64,000 bases of DNA from Amycolatopsis marina (GCF_900111885.1 NZ_FOKG01000002.1:328112-392111); one strand, 5' to 3'; shown: positions 24,490 through 33,261, counted from the first letter of the stretch. Notes: a model not told the origin generated them from the letters alone. Made by a program: numbers and translations.

Positions 24490-24781
24490 CCCCGTCGTCG
24501 TCGCTGTCGTCGTCCTGGTCGTCGTCATCATCATCGCTTATGGGCGGAGGTGGCGGGACGACCTGCATGGTCGAGGTGCCCGGTGCGGGCTCCGACTGCT
24601 GGGTGCCGGACGGCCCCAGCCTGCTGTCCCCGCCGTCTGGACCTTCGACCTGCCCGATCCGCACCTGCGCAGGCACGTCCGGTGGCGGGACGTCCTCGGT
24701 CAGCACGTAGCTGGCCAGCGCTGCCGTCAGTGGCACCGCGATGACGGCCAGCGGAACCGTCAGCCGCGCGGCGAGTTTCAT
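24467..24781 (-). CDS. exported protein with poly-aspartate tail, upstream of the kinase
   Basis: ATG 24781 gives 104 residues: an N-terminal hydrophobic signal or anchor (LTVPLAVIAVPLTAALASYV), a Pro/Gly-rich middle, and a tail of 22 residues made almost only of Asp (DDDDDDQDDDSDDDGDDDED). It overlaps the kinase gene by 23 bases and so belongs to the same operon. A poly-Asp tail outside the membrane would bind divalent or polyvalent cations, so it may be an accessory to the sensor. No homologous family comes to mind. Confidence 0.6.
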   Translation of the reverse strand: MKLAARLTVPLAVIAVPLTAALASYVLTEDVPPPDVPAQVRIGQVEGPDGGDSRLGPSGTQQSEPAPGTSTMQVVPPPPPISDDDDDDQDDDSDDDGDDDEDDD

Positions 24782-24810
24782 GAGCCCATCGTGTCGCCGG
24801 CCTGGCACAC

Positions 24811-24856
24811 GGAGGTGAGGCGGAGATGAAAATTTCTTCATCTCCGCCTCGCCTCC
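24811..24856 (-). terminator. long hairpin between the two Asp-rich genes
   Basis: Arms of 20 bases at 24811-24830 and 24837-24856 pair with one mismatch across a 6-base loop. It lies 15 bases after the stop of the SPD-repeat gene and before the poly-Asp gene, so it should end transcription of the former or attenuate readthrough. Confidence 0.75.
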
Positions 24857-24871
24857 TGTCGACCCGGTGGG

Positions 24872-25216
24872 TCAGGCCGGGCTGTCCGGGCTGTCCGGGC
24901 TGTCCGGGCTGTCAGCCGGGATGTCGGGGCTGTCGGGGCTGTCGGGGCTGTCAGCCGAGTCCGGCCCATCCGGAAGTTCAGCCGCGGAGGCCGCGGAATC
25001 GACGGGCGACTCGCCGGGGGAGTCCGCCGACTCTGGCGAGTCGTCATTCCCCACGTTGTCCGCAGCCGTCATGGGCTCGTAGTCCGCGAGGTGAACCGTC
25101 GGTGCCGGCCTCGGCTCGTTGAGCGCAGCAGGCTCCGACGCCGCCGCGACAGCCGTGCCGAACCCCGCCACCGCGAGCGTTGCGCCGACGACTACCCATG
25201 GCCTCGTGATCTTCAT
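24872..25216 (-). CDS. secreted Ser-Pro-Asp repeat protein
   Basis: ATG 25216 has an excellent ribosome binding site (AAGGAG). The 114-residue product has a signal peptide (residues 1-26), a short linker, and a C-terminal half of Ser/Pro/Asp repeats (SADSPDSPDSPDIPADSPD). The repeats are encoded by near-perfect 9-base DNA units, so the length may vary between strains. Together with the poly-Asp protein it forms an exported, strongly acidic pair next to a two-component system. Function unknown. Confidence 0.65.
   Translation of the reverse strand: MKITRPWVVVGATLAVAGFGTAVAAASEPAALNEPRPAPTVHLADYEPMTAADNVGNDDSPESADSPGESPVDSAASAAELPDGPDSADSPDSPDSPDIPADSPDSPDSPDSPA
24878..24958. repeat. 9-base minisatellite inside the Ser-Pro-Asp gene
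   Basis: Units related to GGGCTGTCC are repeated in two blocks, 24878-24912 and about 24924-24958, separated by GTCAGCCGGGAT. Each unit encodes Asp-Ser-Pro on the minus strand. Such arrays are prone to slippage. Confidence 0.85.
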
Positions 25217-25297
25217 CAGTGATCTCCTTACTGTTGTTGGTGATTCCACGATCTCTTCCGGACATGAGGTGAACTGCCGCTTCACATGAAGGGCTTT

Positions 25298-26521
25298 TCA
25301 CCTCTCCGCGCGTGGGGGTGACCCGTTCGTCGGCTCCAGCCACGTCTGCGCGAGAGCAACGCGGTCCTCGGTCCGGGCAAGCCAGTCGGCCTGGCCCAAC
25401 CGGTGCGGCCCGGTCGCCAGCGACAGCGCTACCGCCGCGGCTCGCCTGGACAGTGCGGCGGGGTCAAGTTCGCGGACGAACCGCAGGTACAGCCGCGACA
25501 CCAGCCGGTCGAGGTCCGGTGCCGCATCCGGACGCAGTTCGGCGAGCAGGGAAAGATGGGCAAGCAGGCATCCCGCGTCGTCGAGCCGTTCACCACGACC
25601 AGCGGTGTCGAGGTCGAGCAGGCCGACGATCCGCCCGTCGCGCATGAGCAACTGACCCTCGTAGAAGTCGCCGTGCACGGCGGTGTCGGGGCCCTCCGGC
25701 TCCTCGTGATCCACGGCGTTCGCCACCGCACGAGCCCGTTCCGCGAGCGACGGCGCGGCCGCGGCGATCACCTCGGCGTAGTGCGGAGCCCTCTGCCCCC
25801 ACGTACGTCTGCGCTCACCGGTGGCCAATCCGGCCGGCAGTGCGTCAAGGGTGTTGACGACGTCGTCGGGATCCAGGGTCATCGCGCCGGTCAGCAACCC
25901 CTCACGGAGCCCCCGGCCGGGGAGCCTGGCCAGCACAACGGCTCCCGTCTCGGTCCAGCCGAGTGCCGCGGGTACAGGGCAACCCGCCGCCTCGGCGATC
26001 CGGTGCCGTCGGTGCAGCTCGCGCGCATGGCGAGGGCGGACGACCTTGACGAACGCCGTGCCTGCGGGGGTGCTGACCTCGAACACCGCGCGGCGTCGCG
26101 GCCGGTACACCCGGAGCCGGGACCGCACCGGCCCGTCGGGGGCGTCGAGACCGGTTCCGCGCAGCAGTGCCCGCACCTGCCGGTGGTCGTGCACCAGCGG
26201 CAGTGCGGGCAGATCGGGATCAACGGGAAAGCGCCACATGCCGATCTCGGTGGCACCGTCGCTGATTCGGGCAATCCCGGCAGGCAGCTCGCCGGAGCAC
26301 GCACCGAGAATCTCGCGCGTCCGCGCCCCGTCAGCCCACTCGACGTCGACCGTGTAGCTCGCCGTGGCGCCCCGCCCCGGCTGGTGGTCCACCTGCTTGA
26401 GGGCCCATCGCAGGGACCGAGCACCGGCAGCGGCGAGGACGGCGTCCACCATCGCACCGGCATCTGGACCGGTGAGCAGTGCGAGACCCGGATCGGGCGG
26501 AGCAACCGTGTTCGTTGGCAT
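25298..26521 (-). CDS. APH/HAD-like phosphotransferase (kinase fold), substrate unknown
   Basis: The protein of about 407 residues has an N-terminal domain of about 150 residues and an aminoglycoside-phosphotransferase-type kinase domain. The ATP-lysine is in GTAFVKVVRP, the catalytic loop is VHGDFYEGQLL, and the metal-binding motif is GLLDLDTAGRG. The catalytic-loop asparagine of HGDxxxxN is glutamine here. The start is uncertain (ATG 26521 chosen; upstream ATGs also in frame). Such proteins phosphorylate small alcohols, sugars or antibiotics. A resistance role cannot be inferred. Confidence 0.7.
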   Translation of the reverse strand: MPTNTVAPPDPGLALLTGPDAGAMVDAVLAAAGARSLRWALKQVDHQPGRGATASYTVDVEWADGARTREILGACSGELPAGIARISDGATEIGMWRFPVDPDLPALPLVHDHRQVRALLRGTGLDAPDGPVRSRLRVYRPRRRAVFEVSTPAGTAFVKVVRPRHARELHRRHRIAEAAGCPVPAALGWTETGAVVLARLPGRGLREGLLTGAMTLDPDDVVNTLDALPAGLATGERRRTWGQRAPHYAEVIAAAAPSLAERARAVANAVDHEEPEGPDTAVHGDFYEGQLLMRDGRIVGLLDLDTAGRGERLDDAGCLLAHLSLLAELRPDAAPDLDRLVSRLYLRFVRELDPAALSRRAAAVALSLATGPHRLGQADWLARTEDRVALAQTWLEPTNGSPPRAER

Positions 26522-26592
26522 GACCCCACCATCGCCGTGGGGCATGACCCCCGGCTGAGGAAATGATGAAGGTGTCTTCATCTTCCCCGCCG

Positions 26593-26632
26593 GAGCAGGG
26601 AGGCCGGCCGTCGAAGAACGGCCTCTCTGCTC
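26593..26632 (-). terminator. terminator hairpin at the end of the topoisomerase A gene
   Basis: GAGCAGGGAGGCCG (26593-26606) pairs with CGGCCTCTCTGCTC (26619-26632) with one mismatch. The stem includes part of the stop codon at 26631-26633. Confidence 0.7.
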
Positions 26633-29117
26633 AGTCGCGTTCGATCAGGTGGCCCACCACGTCGGGGCCCGGGTGCGCGGCACCGGAGCCGTCGCGGCGC
26701 GGATCGGTTTCAGGCAGTTCCACCGGGGAGCCGTTGTCCGTCGAGCCCGCTGGACGCGGCCCGACCCACGCCACGGTGAGCCGTTGCTCGCCCTTGAGGA
26801 AACGGTGCGTCCGGACACCGCCGGTGTTGCGGCCCTTGGCCGGGTACTCGGCGAACGGCGTCACCTTCACGCTCTGTCCGGTGGAGGTCACCACCATCGG
26901 CTCGCCGTGCTCGTCATCGTCCGTTTTCACCGCGCCGAAGAACACCACCTCGGTGTCGGCACCGAGGTTCATTCCCGCCATGCCGCCGCTCTTCAGCCCC
27001 TGCGGGCGCACCAGGGACGCCGCGTAACGCAGCAGCGTCGCCCCCGAGGAGACGAACGTCAGTGTCTCCGCGCCGTCGGTCAACCAGGTCGCCCCGACGA
27101 CCTCGTCACCGTCCTTGAGACTGATCACCTCGAACTCGTCGGACCTGACCGGCCATTCCGGCGAACAGATCTTCACCACTCCCTGGCGCGTGCCCAGCGC
27201 GAGTCCGGGCGAGCCCGCTCCGCGCTCACCGAGTGGCGCGATGCCGACGACCCGCTCGCCCTTGTCCAGCGGCACCAACTCCCGCGCCGCCATGCCACCG
27301 CGCAGCGACACGGTGCCCGCCTGCTCGGGCAGCACCGGCAGCGGCAGCACATCGGTCTTGAACGCACGCCCCTGATTGGTGACCAGCAGAATCTGCCCGC
27401 GCGCCGTCGAATGGACCACCGCGGCGACCGCGTCGTGCTTGACCCTGCCGTTGCGCCTGCGCGCCTCCGAGGCCTCCTCCGACTCCGCCGCCGTCCTGGC
27501 GACGAGCCCGGTGGCGGAGAGGATCACCTGGCACGGGTCGTCGGCGATCTCCAACGGGCCGGACGGCTTCGAGGCCGCCAGCACCTCCTTGAGGTCGCCG
27601 TCGATCAGCGAGGTGCGCCGCTCGGTCGGGAAGTCCTTGGCAATCTTCGACAGCTCGCTCGACACGACCTTCTTCAGCACGGACTCGTCGTCGAGGATCT
27701 TCGACAGCTCCTCGATCTCCGCGCGCAGCCGGTCCTGCTCGGCCTCCAGCTCGATCCGGTCGTACTTCGTAAGCCGCCGCAGCGGGGTGTCCAGGATGTA
27801 GGTCGCCTGGATGTCCGAGAGTTTGAACCGCTTCATCAGCCCGTCCTTGGCGGCCTGCGCGTTGTCGCTCTCCCGGATCAGCTTGATCACCTTGTCGATG
27901 TCCAGCAGGGCCTTCAACAGACCCTCGACCAGGTGCAACCGCTCCTCACGCTTGCGCCGCCGGTACTTCGTCCTCCGCGTGACCACCTCGTACCGGTGCG
28001 CGAGGAAGACCTCCAGCAAGGCCTTGAGCCCGAGCGTCTGCGGCTGTCCGTCGACCAGGACGAGGTTGTTGATCCCGAACGACTGCTCCAGCGGCGTCAG
28101 CCGGTACAGGTCGGCCAGCAGCGCCTGCGGGTTGACCCCGACCTTGCACTCGATGACGAGCCGGGTGCCGTTCTCCCGGTCCGTCAGGTCCTTGACGTCC
28201 GCGATCCCGGTGAGGCGCTTGGACTTGTTGACCTCGTCGGTGATCTTCTCGATGATCTTCTCCGGCCCGACGCCGTACGGCAGTTCGGTGACCGTGATGG
28301 CCTGCCGCCCCCGGCTGCCCTCCAACGGTCCGGTCTCGACCTTCGCCCGCATCCGGACGACACCACGACCGGTCTCGTAGGCCCTGCGGACCTCGTCGAG
28401 GCCCAGCAGCAGGCCCCCGGTGGGCAGATCGGGCCCCGGCACGTACTCCATGAGCTTGTCCAGCGAGGCGCCAGGATGGTTGATCAACCACCGGGCGGCG
28501 CCGATGATCTCGCCGAGATTGTGCGGGATCATGTTGGTCGCCATCCCGACGGCGATCCCGGACGTGCCGTTGACCAGCAGGTTCGGGAAGGCCGCCGGCA
28601 GGACCGACGGCTCCTCGAGCGAACCGTCGTAGTTGGGGCGGAAGTCGACGGTGTCCTCGCCGAGCTCGCCCACCAGCAGCATCGCCTCCGGCGACATTTT
28701 CGCCTCGGTGTAACGGCTCGCCGCCGGTCCGTCGTCCGGGGACCCGAAGTTTCCGTGCCCGTCCACCAGCGGCACGTTCATCGAGAAGTCCTGCGCGAGG
28801 CGCACCATCGCGTCGTAGATCGCCGTGTCGCCGTGCGGGTGGTACTTGCCCATCACGTCGCCGACGACCCTGGAGGACTTCACGTACGCGTGCGTCGGCC
28901 GGTAGCCGTTCTCGTTCATCGAGAACAGGATGCGGCGGTGCACGGGCTTCAGTCCGTCACGCGCGTCGGGCAGGGCCCTGGAGTGGATCACCGAGTAGGC
29001 GTACTCCAGGTAGGAGTCCTCGATCTCGGTCTTCACCGGATTGTCGAACACGTGCGCACCCGGCTGGTCGAAGGCGGCCGGGTTGACCTTGGTCTGGGTG
29101 CCCTTACGGCGTGCCAT
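26631..29117 (-). CDS. type II topoisomerase subunit A (ParC/GyrA-like)
   Basis: The 828-residue protein has the breakage-reunion domain with RALPDARDGLKPVHRRIL, KYHPHGDTAIYD and the active tyrosine Y136 in AASRYTEAKM. A coiled-coil gate and a beta-propeller C-terminal domain follow. It pairs with the subunit B gene immediately upstream. This A/B pair, away from dnaA/gyrBA markers, is the second type II topoisomerase seen in many actinomycetes and usually annotated topoisomerase IV. The propeller lacks an obvious GyrA box, consistent with a decatenase role. The ATG 29117 start is clear from homology. Confidence 0.9.
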   Translation of the reverse strand: MARRKGTQTKVNPAAFDQPGAHVFDNPVKTEIEDSYLEYAYSVIHSRALPDARDGLKPVHRRILFSMNENGYRPTHAYVKSSRVVGDVMGKYHPHGDTAIYDAMVRLAQDFSMNVPLVDGHGNFGSPDDGPAASRYTEAKMSPEAMLLVGELGEDTVDFRPNYDGSLEEPSVLPAAFPNLLVNGTSGIAVGMATNMIPHNLGEIIGAARWLINHPGASLDKLMEYVPGPDLPTGGLLLGLDEVRRAYETGRGVVRMRAKVETGPLEGSRGRQAITVTELPYGVGPEKIIEKITDEVNKSKRLTGIADVKDLTDRENGTRLVIECKVGVNPQALLADLYRLTPLEQSFGINNLVLVDGQPQTLGLKALLEVFLAHRYEVVTRRTKYRRRKREERLHLVEGLLKALLDIDKVIKLIRESDNAQAAKDGLMKRFKLSDIQATYILDTPLRRLTKYDRIELEAEQDRLRAEIEELSKILDDESVLKKVVSSELSKIAKDFPTERRTSLIDGDLKEVLAASKPSGPLEIADDPCQVILSATGLVARTAAESEEASEARRRNGRVKHDAVAAVVHSTARGQILLVTNQGRAFKTDVLPLPVLPEQAGTVSLRGGMAARELVPLDKGERVVGIAPLGERGAGSPGLALGTRQGVVKICSPEWPVRSDEFEVISLKDGDEVVGATWLTDGAETLTFVSSGATLLRYAASLVRPQGLKSGGMAGMNLGADTEVVFFGAVKTDDDEHGEPMVVTSTGQSVKVTPFAEYPAKGRNTGGVRTHRFLKGEQRLTVAWVGPRPAGSTDNGSPVELPETDPRRDGSGAAHPGPDVVGHLIERD

Positions 29118-29179
29118 CGCTGCGGAATCTCCTAGTGTCGTGCAGAAAACTGGTGTCGGCTTGGTTCCCGGACGCGCTG

Positions 29180-31237
29180 TCAGGCATCGATGGCGTTCCG
29201 GTCGACCCTGGCCGCGGACTCGACGAGCCAGTTCCGCCTCGGTTCGACCTTCTCCCCCATCAGCAGTTCGAGCGCCTGCTCCGCCGCCTCGGCGTCGTCC
29301 ATGGTGATGCGGCGGACGGAGCGGGTCGCCGGGTTCATCGTGGTGTCCCACAGTTCGTCGGCGTCCATCTCGCCGAGCCCCTTGAACCGCGGCACCGGTG
29401 TCACGATCTGCTTGCCCGCCTTCTCGAACTCGGCGACCGTTTCCTCCATCTCCCGCTGGGAGAAGGTGAACCTGGTCTCCGGGTTGCGTCCCTTGGTCAC
29501 GACCTTGTGCAGCGGTGGCATCGCCGCGTACAGCCTGCCCTCCTCGATCACCGGACGCATGTACTTGGCGAACAGGGTGATCAGCAGGGTCCGGATGTGC
29601 GAACCGTCCACATCGGCGTCCGCCATCAGGATCACCCTGCCGTAGCGCAACGTCGAGGTGTCGAACGTGCGTCCCGAACCCGCGCCCAGCACCTGCACGA
29701 TAGAGGCGATTTCGGCGTTCTTGAGCGTGTCCCCCAGGCTCGCCTTCTGCACGTTCAGGATCTTCCCGCGCAGCGGCAGCAACGCCTGGTACTCGGACAC
29801 CCTCGCCATCCTCGCCGAACCCAGCGCGCTGTCGCCCTCCACGAGGAACAGCTCACTCCGCGAGACCCCGGTGGTACGGCAGTCCACGAGTTTCGGCGGC
29901 ATCGCCGCGCCCTCCAGCGCGGTTTTGCGCCGGGCCGCGTCCTTCTGCTGCTTCTGCGCGAGGCGCACCCTGCCCGCGTCCACGACCTTCTGCAGGACGG
30001 TCTTGGCCTCGGTCTTTGTCCTGCGGTTCTCGGTCCACGCCTTGATGTGGCTCTCCACGACGGTCTGGATGACCTTGGTGATCCCGGCCGTGGACAGCTC
30101 GTCCTTGGTCTGTGAGGTGAACTGCGGCTCCGGGATCCGCACGTGGATCACCGCGGTCATCCCCTCGAGAACGTCCTCGAGGGTGGGCGGGTCCTCCTTG
30201 GGCTTGAGCAGTCCCCTGGTCTTGGAGATGGCATCCTGAACGGCTTTCAGCACGGCACGGTCGAACCCCTTGCGGTGCGTGCCACCGTGCACGTTGCGGA
30301 TCGTGTTCGTGAACGACTCGACGGTGCGCTCGTACCCGGTGCCCCACCGGAGCGCGACCTCGACCTCGGCCTTTCGCTCTACTTTGGACCGCATGACACC
30401 GTTCTCGTCGGCCGCGTTCTCCCGGTAGGTTCCCTCGCCGGTGGCGATGAGGATTCCCGAGACCGGCTTGTCCGATGCCGGGGTGAGGAAGTCGACCATG
30501 TCGGCCAGGCCGTTCGGGAAGTGGAACGTCTCCTCCCCGATCTCGCTGTCCACGGCGTGCCGTAGCACGTAGGTGACGCCGGGTACGAGGAACGCGGTGT
30601 GCCGCAGCTTCGACCGCACCTCGTCGACGTCGAGTCCCGCGCCTGCCTCGAAGTAGCGGGAGTCGTACCAGTAGCGGATGGAAGTACCGGTGGACTCGCC
30701 CCGCTTCAGCTTCCGGACCACCCGCAGCCCGGACTGGCGGGTGAACTTCGCCTTCGGTCCCGGCCCGTCGAAGACACCGGGAATTCCGTGCGCGAAGGAC
30801 ATCTCGTGGACCTTGCCGTCGCGTTTCACGGTGACGTCGAACCGGTGCGACAGGGCGTTGACCGCGGACGCGCCGACGCCGTGCAGCCCGCCCGAGGTCT
30901 TGTAGCCCGAGCCGCCGAACTTGCCACCCGCGTGCAGGCGGGTCAGCACGAGTTCCACGCCGGAGAGGCCGGACTTCGCGTGCACGCCGGTCGGGATGCC
31001 ACGGCCGTCGTCGTCCACCTGGACACTGCCGTCGGCGTGCAGGGTCACCACGACGCGGGTGGCGTGCCCGGCAACACCCTCGTCGGTGGAGTTGTCCACC
31101 ACCTCGGCGAAAAGGTGGTTGATGCCCCGGCTCGCGGTGGACCCGATGTACATGCCGGGCCGCTTCCGGACGGCTTCCAACCCCTCGAGGTGAGTCAGGT
31201 CATCGGCCCCGTAGAGGGTCTCAGCAGAAGCAGTCAC
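29180..31237 (-). CDS. type II topoisomerase subunit B (ParE/GyrB-like)
   Basis: The 685-residue protein has the GHKL ATPase motifs (EVVDNSTDEG, DDDGRGIPTGVH, GLHGVGASAVNAL), the transducer domain and the TOPRIM motifs (LVEGDSALGSA, PLRGKILNV, MADADVDGSHI). The usual EGDSAGGSA is EGDSALGSA here. GTG 31237 is preceded by GGAGAG at ideal spacing. It is followed by the A-subunit gene after 62 bases and is probably cotranscribed with it. Confidence 0.92.
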   Translation of the reverse strand: MTASAETLYGADDLTHLEGLEAVRKRPGMYIGSTASRGINHLFAEVVDNSTDEGVAGHATRVVVTLHADGSVQVDDDGRGIPTGVHAKSGLSGVELVLTRLHAGGKFGGSGYKTSGGLHGVGASAVNALSHRFDVTVKRDGKVHEMSFAHGIPGVFDGPGPKAKFTRQSGLRVVRKLKRGESTGTSIRYWYDSRYFEAGAGLDVDEVRSKLRHTAFLVPGVTYVLRHAVDSEIGEETFHFPNGLADMVDFLTPASDKPVSGILIATGEGTYRENAADENGVMRSKVERKAEVEVALRWGTGYERTVESFTNTIRNVHGGTHRKGFDRAVLKAVQDAISKTRGLLKPKEDPPTLEDVLEGMTAVIHVRIPEPQFTSQTKDELSTAGITKVIQTVVESHIKAWTENRRTKTEAKTVLQKVVDAGRVRLAQKQQKDAARRKTALEGAAMPPKLVDCRTTGVSRSELFLVEGDSALGSARMARVSEYQALLPLRGKILNVQKASLGDTLKNAEIASIVQVLGAGSGRTFDTSTLRYGRVILMADADVDGSHIRTLLITLFAKYMRPVIEEGRLYAAMPPLHKVVTKGRNPETRFTFSQREMEETVAEFEKAGKQIVTPVPRFKGLGEMDADELWDTTMNPATRSVRRITMDDAEAAEQALELLMGEKVEPRRNWLVESAARVDRNAIDA

Positions 31238-31370
31238 AGGGTCGCTCTCCCAGATCGTGGTGTGCGGGTGGGCCGTCGCGACAGGCCCACCGGTGGCGTC
31301 GAACCGGCGCCTCACCGTACTGGAGGGTATCCGAACCCACTGACAGCCTGGTGTTGAACTGGAGCTACAT

Positions 31371-31503
31371 GGTGTTGGTGCCCAAACGTAACGCGCGCGG
31401 CGCGGCCCACGAGCGTCGAGGCGGGGCGCAGGAATCGGGATAGTGAGTGTCGACGGAAAGTCGAAGCCCCGCCAAGTCGATCGTGACGCGCGTTTGCCAA
31501 CAG
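31371..31503 (-). repeat. dispersed intergenic element, copy A
   Basis: Read on the minus strand it begins CTGTTGGCAAACGCGCGTCA and ends near CGCCGCGCGCGTTACGTTTG followed by CACCAACACC. The same beginning and end occur at 39195-39377 in the opposite orientation. The two ends of each copy are loosely inverted (TGTTGG...AACGCG). It occupies most of the otherwise empty 355-base gap 31238-31592 between the topoisomerase operon and the DUF3040 gene. The rest of that gap must hold both promoters; I see only a GGGTAT hexamer at 31552 before the DUF3040 gene. Confidence 0.6.
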
Positions 31504-31592
31504 AAGGGCCATTCGCGGCTGGCAGGCGGGTGATTGACAAACCGGACATCGGGTATTCCCCGTGGCAACAGCAGTGACGCCGGGAGGAAGCG

Positions 31593-31916
31593 ATGTCGCA
31601 TCTGAGTGAGCAAGAGCGCAGAATGCTGGAAACGATCGACCGGCAGTTGTGTGACGACGACCCGGAGCTTGCCCGGTCCTTCGAGAAGATCGAACGCAGC
31701 GGCAGGCGCCGGTGGCCGTGGATCACCGGTCTGTCCGTGTTCCTGCCGATGTTCGTCGTGGGCATGATCGCCGCGATACCCATGCTCGCCGCGCTCGGTG
31801 CCATGGGCTCGGCGGTGGCGCTGGCCGTCCGGTTCGTGTCCCGCAGTTACCAAGAAGAAGACGAACGTCGCGAACGCGGGGACGACAGCGGGTTCAGCGG
31901 CCTCAGGCCGGAGTGA
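31593..31916 (+). CDS. DUF3040 small membrane protein
   Basis: The 107-residue protein has the DUF3040 start (MSHLSEQERRMLETIDRQL), a charged cytoplasmic part, and two membrane helices at about residues 43-82. A ribosome binding site GGGAGGAAG precedes ATG 31593. The family is common in actinobacteria and of unknown function. Its end overlaps the convergent P450 gene by 14 bases. Confidence 0.85.
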   Translation: MSHLSEQERRMLETIDRQLCDDDPELARSFEKIERSGRRRWPWITGLSVFLPMFVVGMIAAIPMLAALGAMGSAVALAVRFVSRSYQEEDERRERGDDSGFSGLRPE

Positions 31917-33261
31917 GGGTGCACCTCAGTGAGAAGTTGTCGATCGTCGCGGGCAGCCGGTCGGGCCTGAGCTCCGGACCTGCCCGCACCGCGATGTCGT
32001 GGCTCCTGAGCAACTCCCCCAGCAGTGTGCTCACAACGAACAGCACGAGGTTGCGCCCGGGGCACTCGGCGGGGCCCGCACTGAACGGCACCAGGGCCGG
32101 GTACTCGTCGACCCGCCCGTCCAACCAGATGTCCGGGTCGAACCGGTCGGCGAAGTGCAGCTGCGCGCTGTCGCGGTGGAAGTACGGACAGTAGACGAGG
32201 ACGGTGCTGCCGGCTGCCAGTGAGCCGGTGCCCCACCGGGTTTCGCCGGTGGTCCGCCTGAGCAACAGCGGTGTCGTCGGCCAGAGGCGGACGGTGTCGA
32301 GTGCGCATGCGCGCAGGAACGGGAGTTGCTGCGCGCCGCGGCGCCGCGGAGCCAGTTCCGCCCTGGCCCGTTCCGCGTGGTCCGGGTGCGTGGCCAGCAA
32401 CGCCAACGCCCGCATCGTGACCATGCCCGCCGCGTCGAACGCGAACAACCAGTGTGCGACCTGGTCGCCTGCGTCGCCCCCGTCGACCGTCCCCGTCGTC
32501 CCCGCCGTCTCCGCCGTCTCCGAGGCGAGCACCGCGGCGAGGCTGTCCGGCTCGGCACGGTCGAGATGCCGGTGAAGCAGCCGCTCGAAGTGTTCCCGCG
32601 TGCGCGTCCGGCGTGGCCGCAGGTAGGCCCAGTTGGCGTCCCTGCGCAGCACCGTGAGCACGTCGGTGACCTCGTGGTCGGTGCGAGCGCCGTCCCCGAG
32701 GACGACCCGCCGCACCACGCGCCACCACATGCGGTTGAAACCGTCCCAGTCCAGTTCCCGCGGCGTCGACCGGTCGCCCAGCAGTTCGTCCACCTCCTCG
32801 CGGACGACGTCGGTCACCGGGTCGGCCAGCTCGTGCAAGGGGCGCTCGGTTTGCAGCACCGACTCGTTGAGCGAGCGCCGGGCGGCGCGCTCCGCACCCG
32901 TCGAGATCAGCACGCCGTGTGGCTGGAAGTGCCCCAGCGCGGCCGCTTTCTCGATACTGGCCGGGCTGAAGGGCGATGGGGAGCCATGCAGGATCCGGCC
33001 GACAGCATCGGGGGCGAGGGGCAGTGCGATGGAGCGGCCCGGAACCGGCAGCGTCAGCAGTACGTCCCCGTACTTGCGGCGCAACCGCTGAAACAGCGCG
33101 ATCGGCCGCCGGTCGACCTGGAGCCATTCGGCTCCGCGCAGCAGCGCGGGGCGCCGCTTGATCACCCCTGTGGCGAGCGTCGGCAAGACGACGGTCGCCG
33201 CGAGGCGCGCGGTGTCCGCCACACTCGACTTCGCGATCTGTCCGCCCTCCCCCTGTGCCAT
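31903..33261 (-). CDS. atypical cytochrome P450 with sigma-B-type promoter
   Basis: The 452-residue P450 has the heme loop PFSAGPAECPGRNL. Two normally conserved motifs are altered. The K-helix E-x-x-R reads D-T-V-R (LDTVRLWPTTPLLLR). The oxygen-activation helix reads FDAAGMVTMRAL, without the acidic residue before the threonine. A P450 altered in this way may not be a standard monooxygenase; a peroxygenase, isomerase or dehydratase role is possible. ATG 33261 has a ribosome binding site (GGAAGGGA). It is divergent from the HemK-like methyltransferase gene, and a GTTTTC-N14-GGGTAT promoter drives it. Confidence 0.85.
   Translation of the reverse strand: MAQGEGGQIAKSSVADTARLAATVVLPTLATGVIKRRPALLRGAEWLQVDRRPIALFQRLRRKYGDVLLTLPVPGRSIALPLAPDAVGRILHGSPSPFSPASIEKAAALGHFQPHGVLISTGAERAARRSLNESVLQTERPLHELADPVTDVVREEVDELLGDRSTPRELDWDGFNRMWWRVVRRVVLGDGARTDHEVTDVLTVLRRDANWAYLRPRRTRTREHFERLLHRHLDRAEPDSLAAVLASETAETAGTTGTVDGGDAGDQVAHWLFAFDAAGMVTMRALALLATHPDHAERARAELAPRRRGAQQLPFLRACALDTVRLWPTTPLLLRRTTGETRWGTGSLAAGSTVLVYCPYFHRDSAQLHFADRFDPDIWLDGRVDEYPALVPFSAGPAECPGRNLVLFVVSTLLGELLRSHDIAVRAGPELRPDRLPATIDNFSLRCTLTPA

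Noticed and set aside
24867..25082. Plus-strand frame encoding Gly-Leu-Ser repeats
   Set aside because: It is the antisense reading of the Ser-Pro-Asp minisatellite; the minus-strand frame has a signal peptide and a strong ribosome binding site, this one has neither.
26649..29135. Very long plus-strand open frame opposite the topoisomerase A gene
   Set aside because: High-GC codon structure opens antisense frames; it lacks a ribosome binding site and its composition is Arg/Gln/Val-rich noise.
26631..31237. Chromosome origin region because of topoisomerase subunit genes
   Set aside because: No dnaA, dnaN or recF and no DnaA-box cluster are present; the pair is a second topoisomerase rather than gyrB-gyrA at the origin.
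31552..31557. GGGTAT as a sigma-B promoter of the DUF3040 gene
   Set aside because: No matching GNNT-type -35 lies 14-16 bases upstream, so it was not listed as a promoter.
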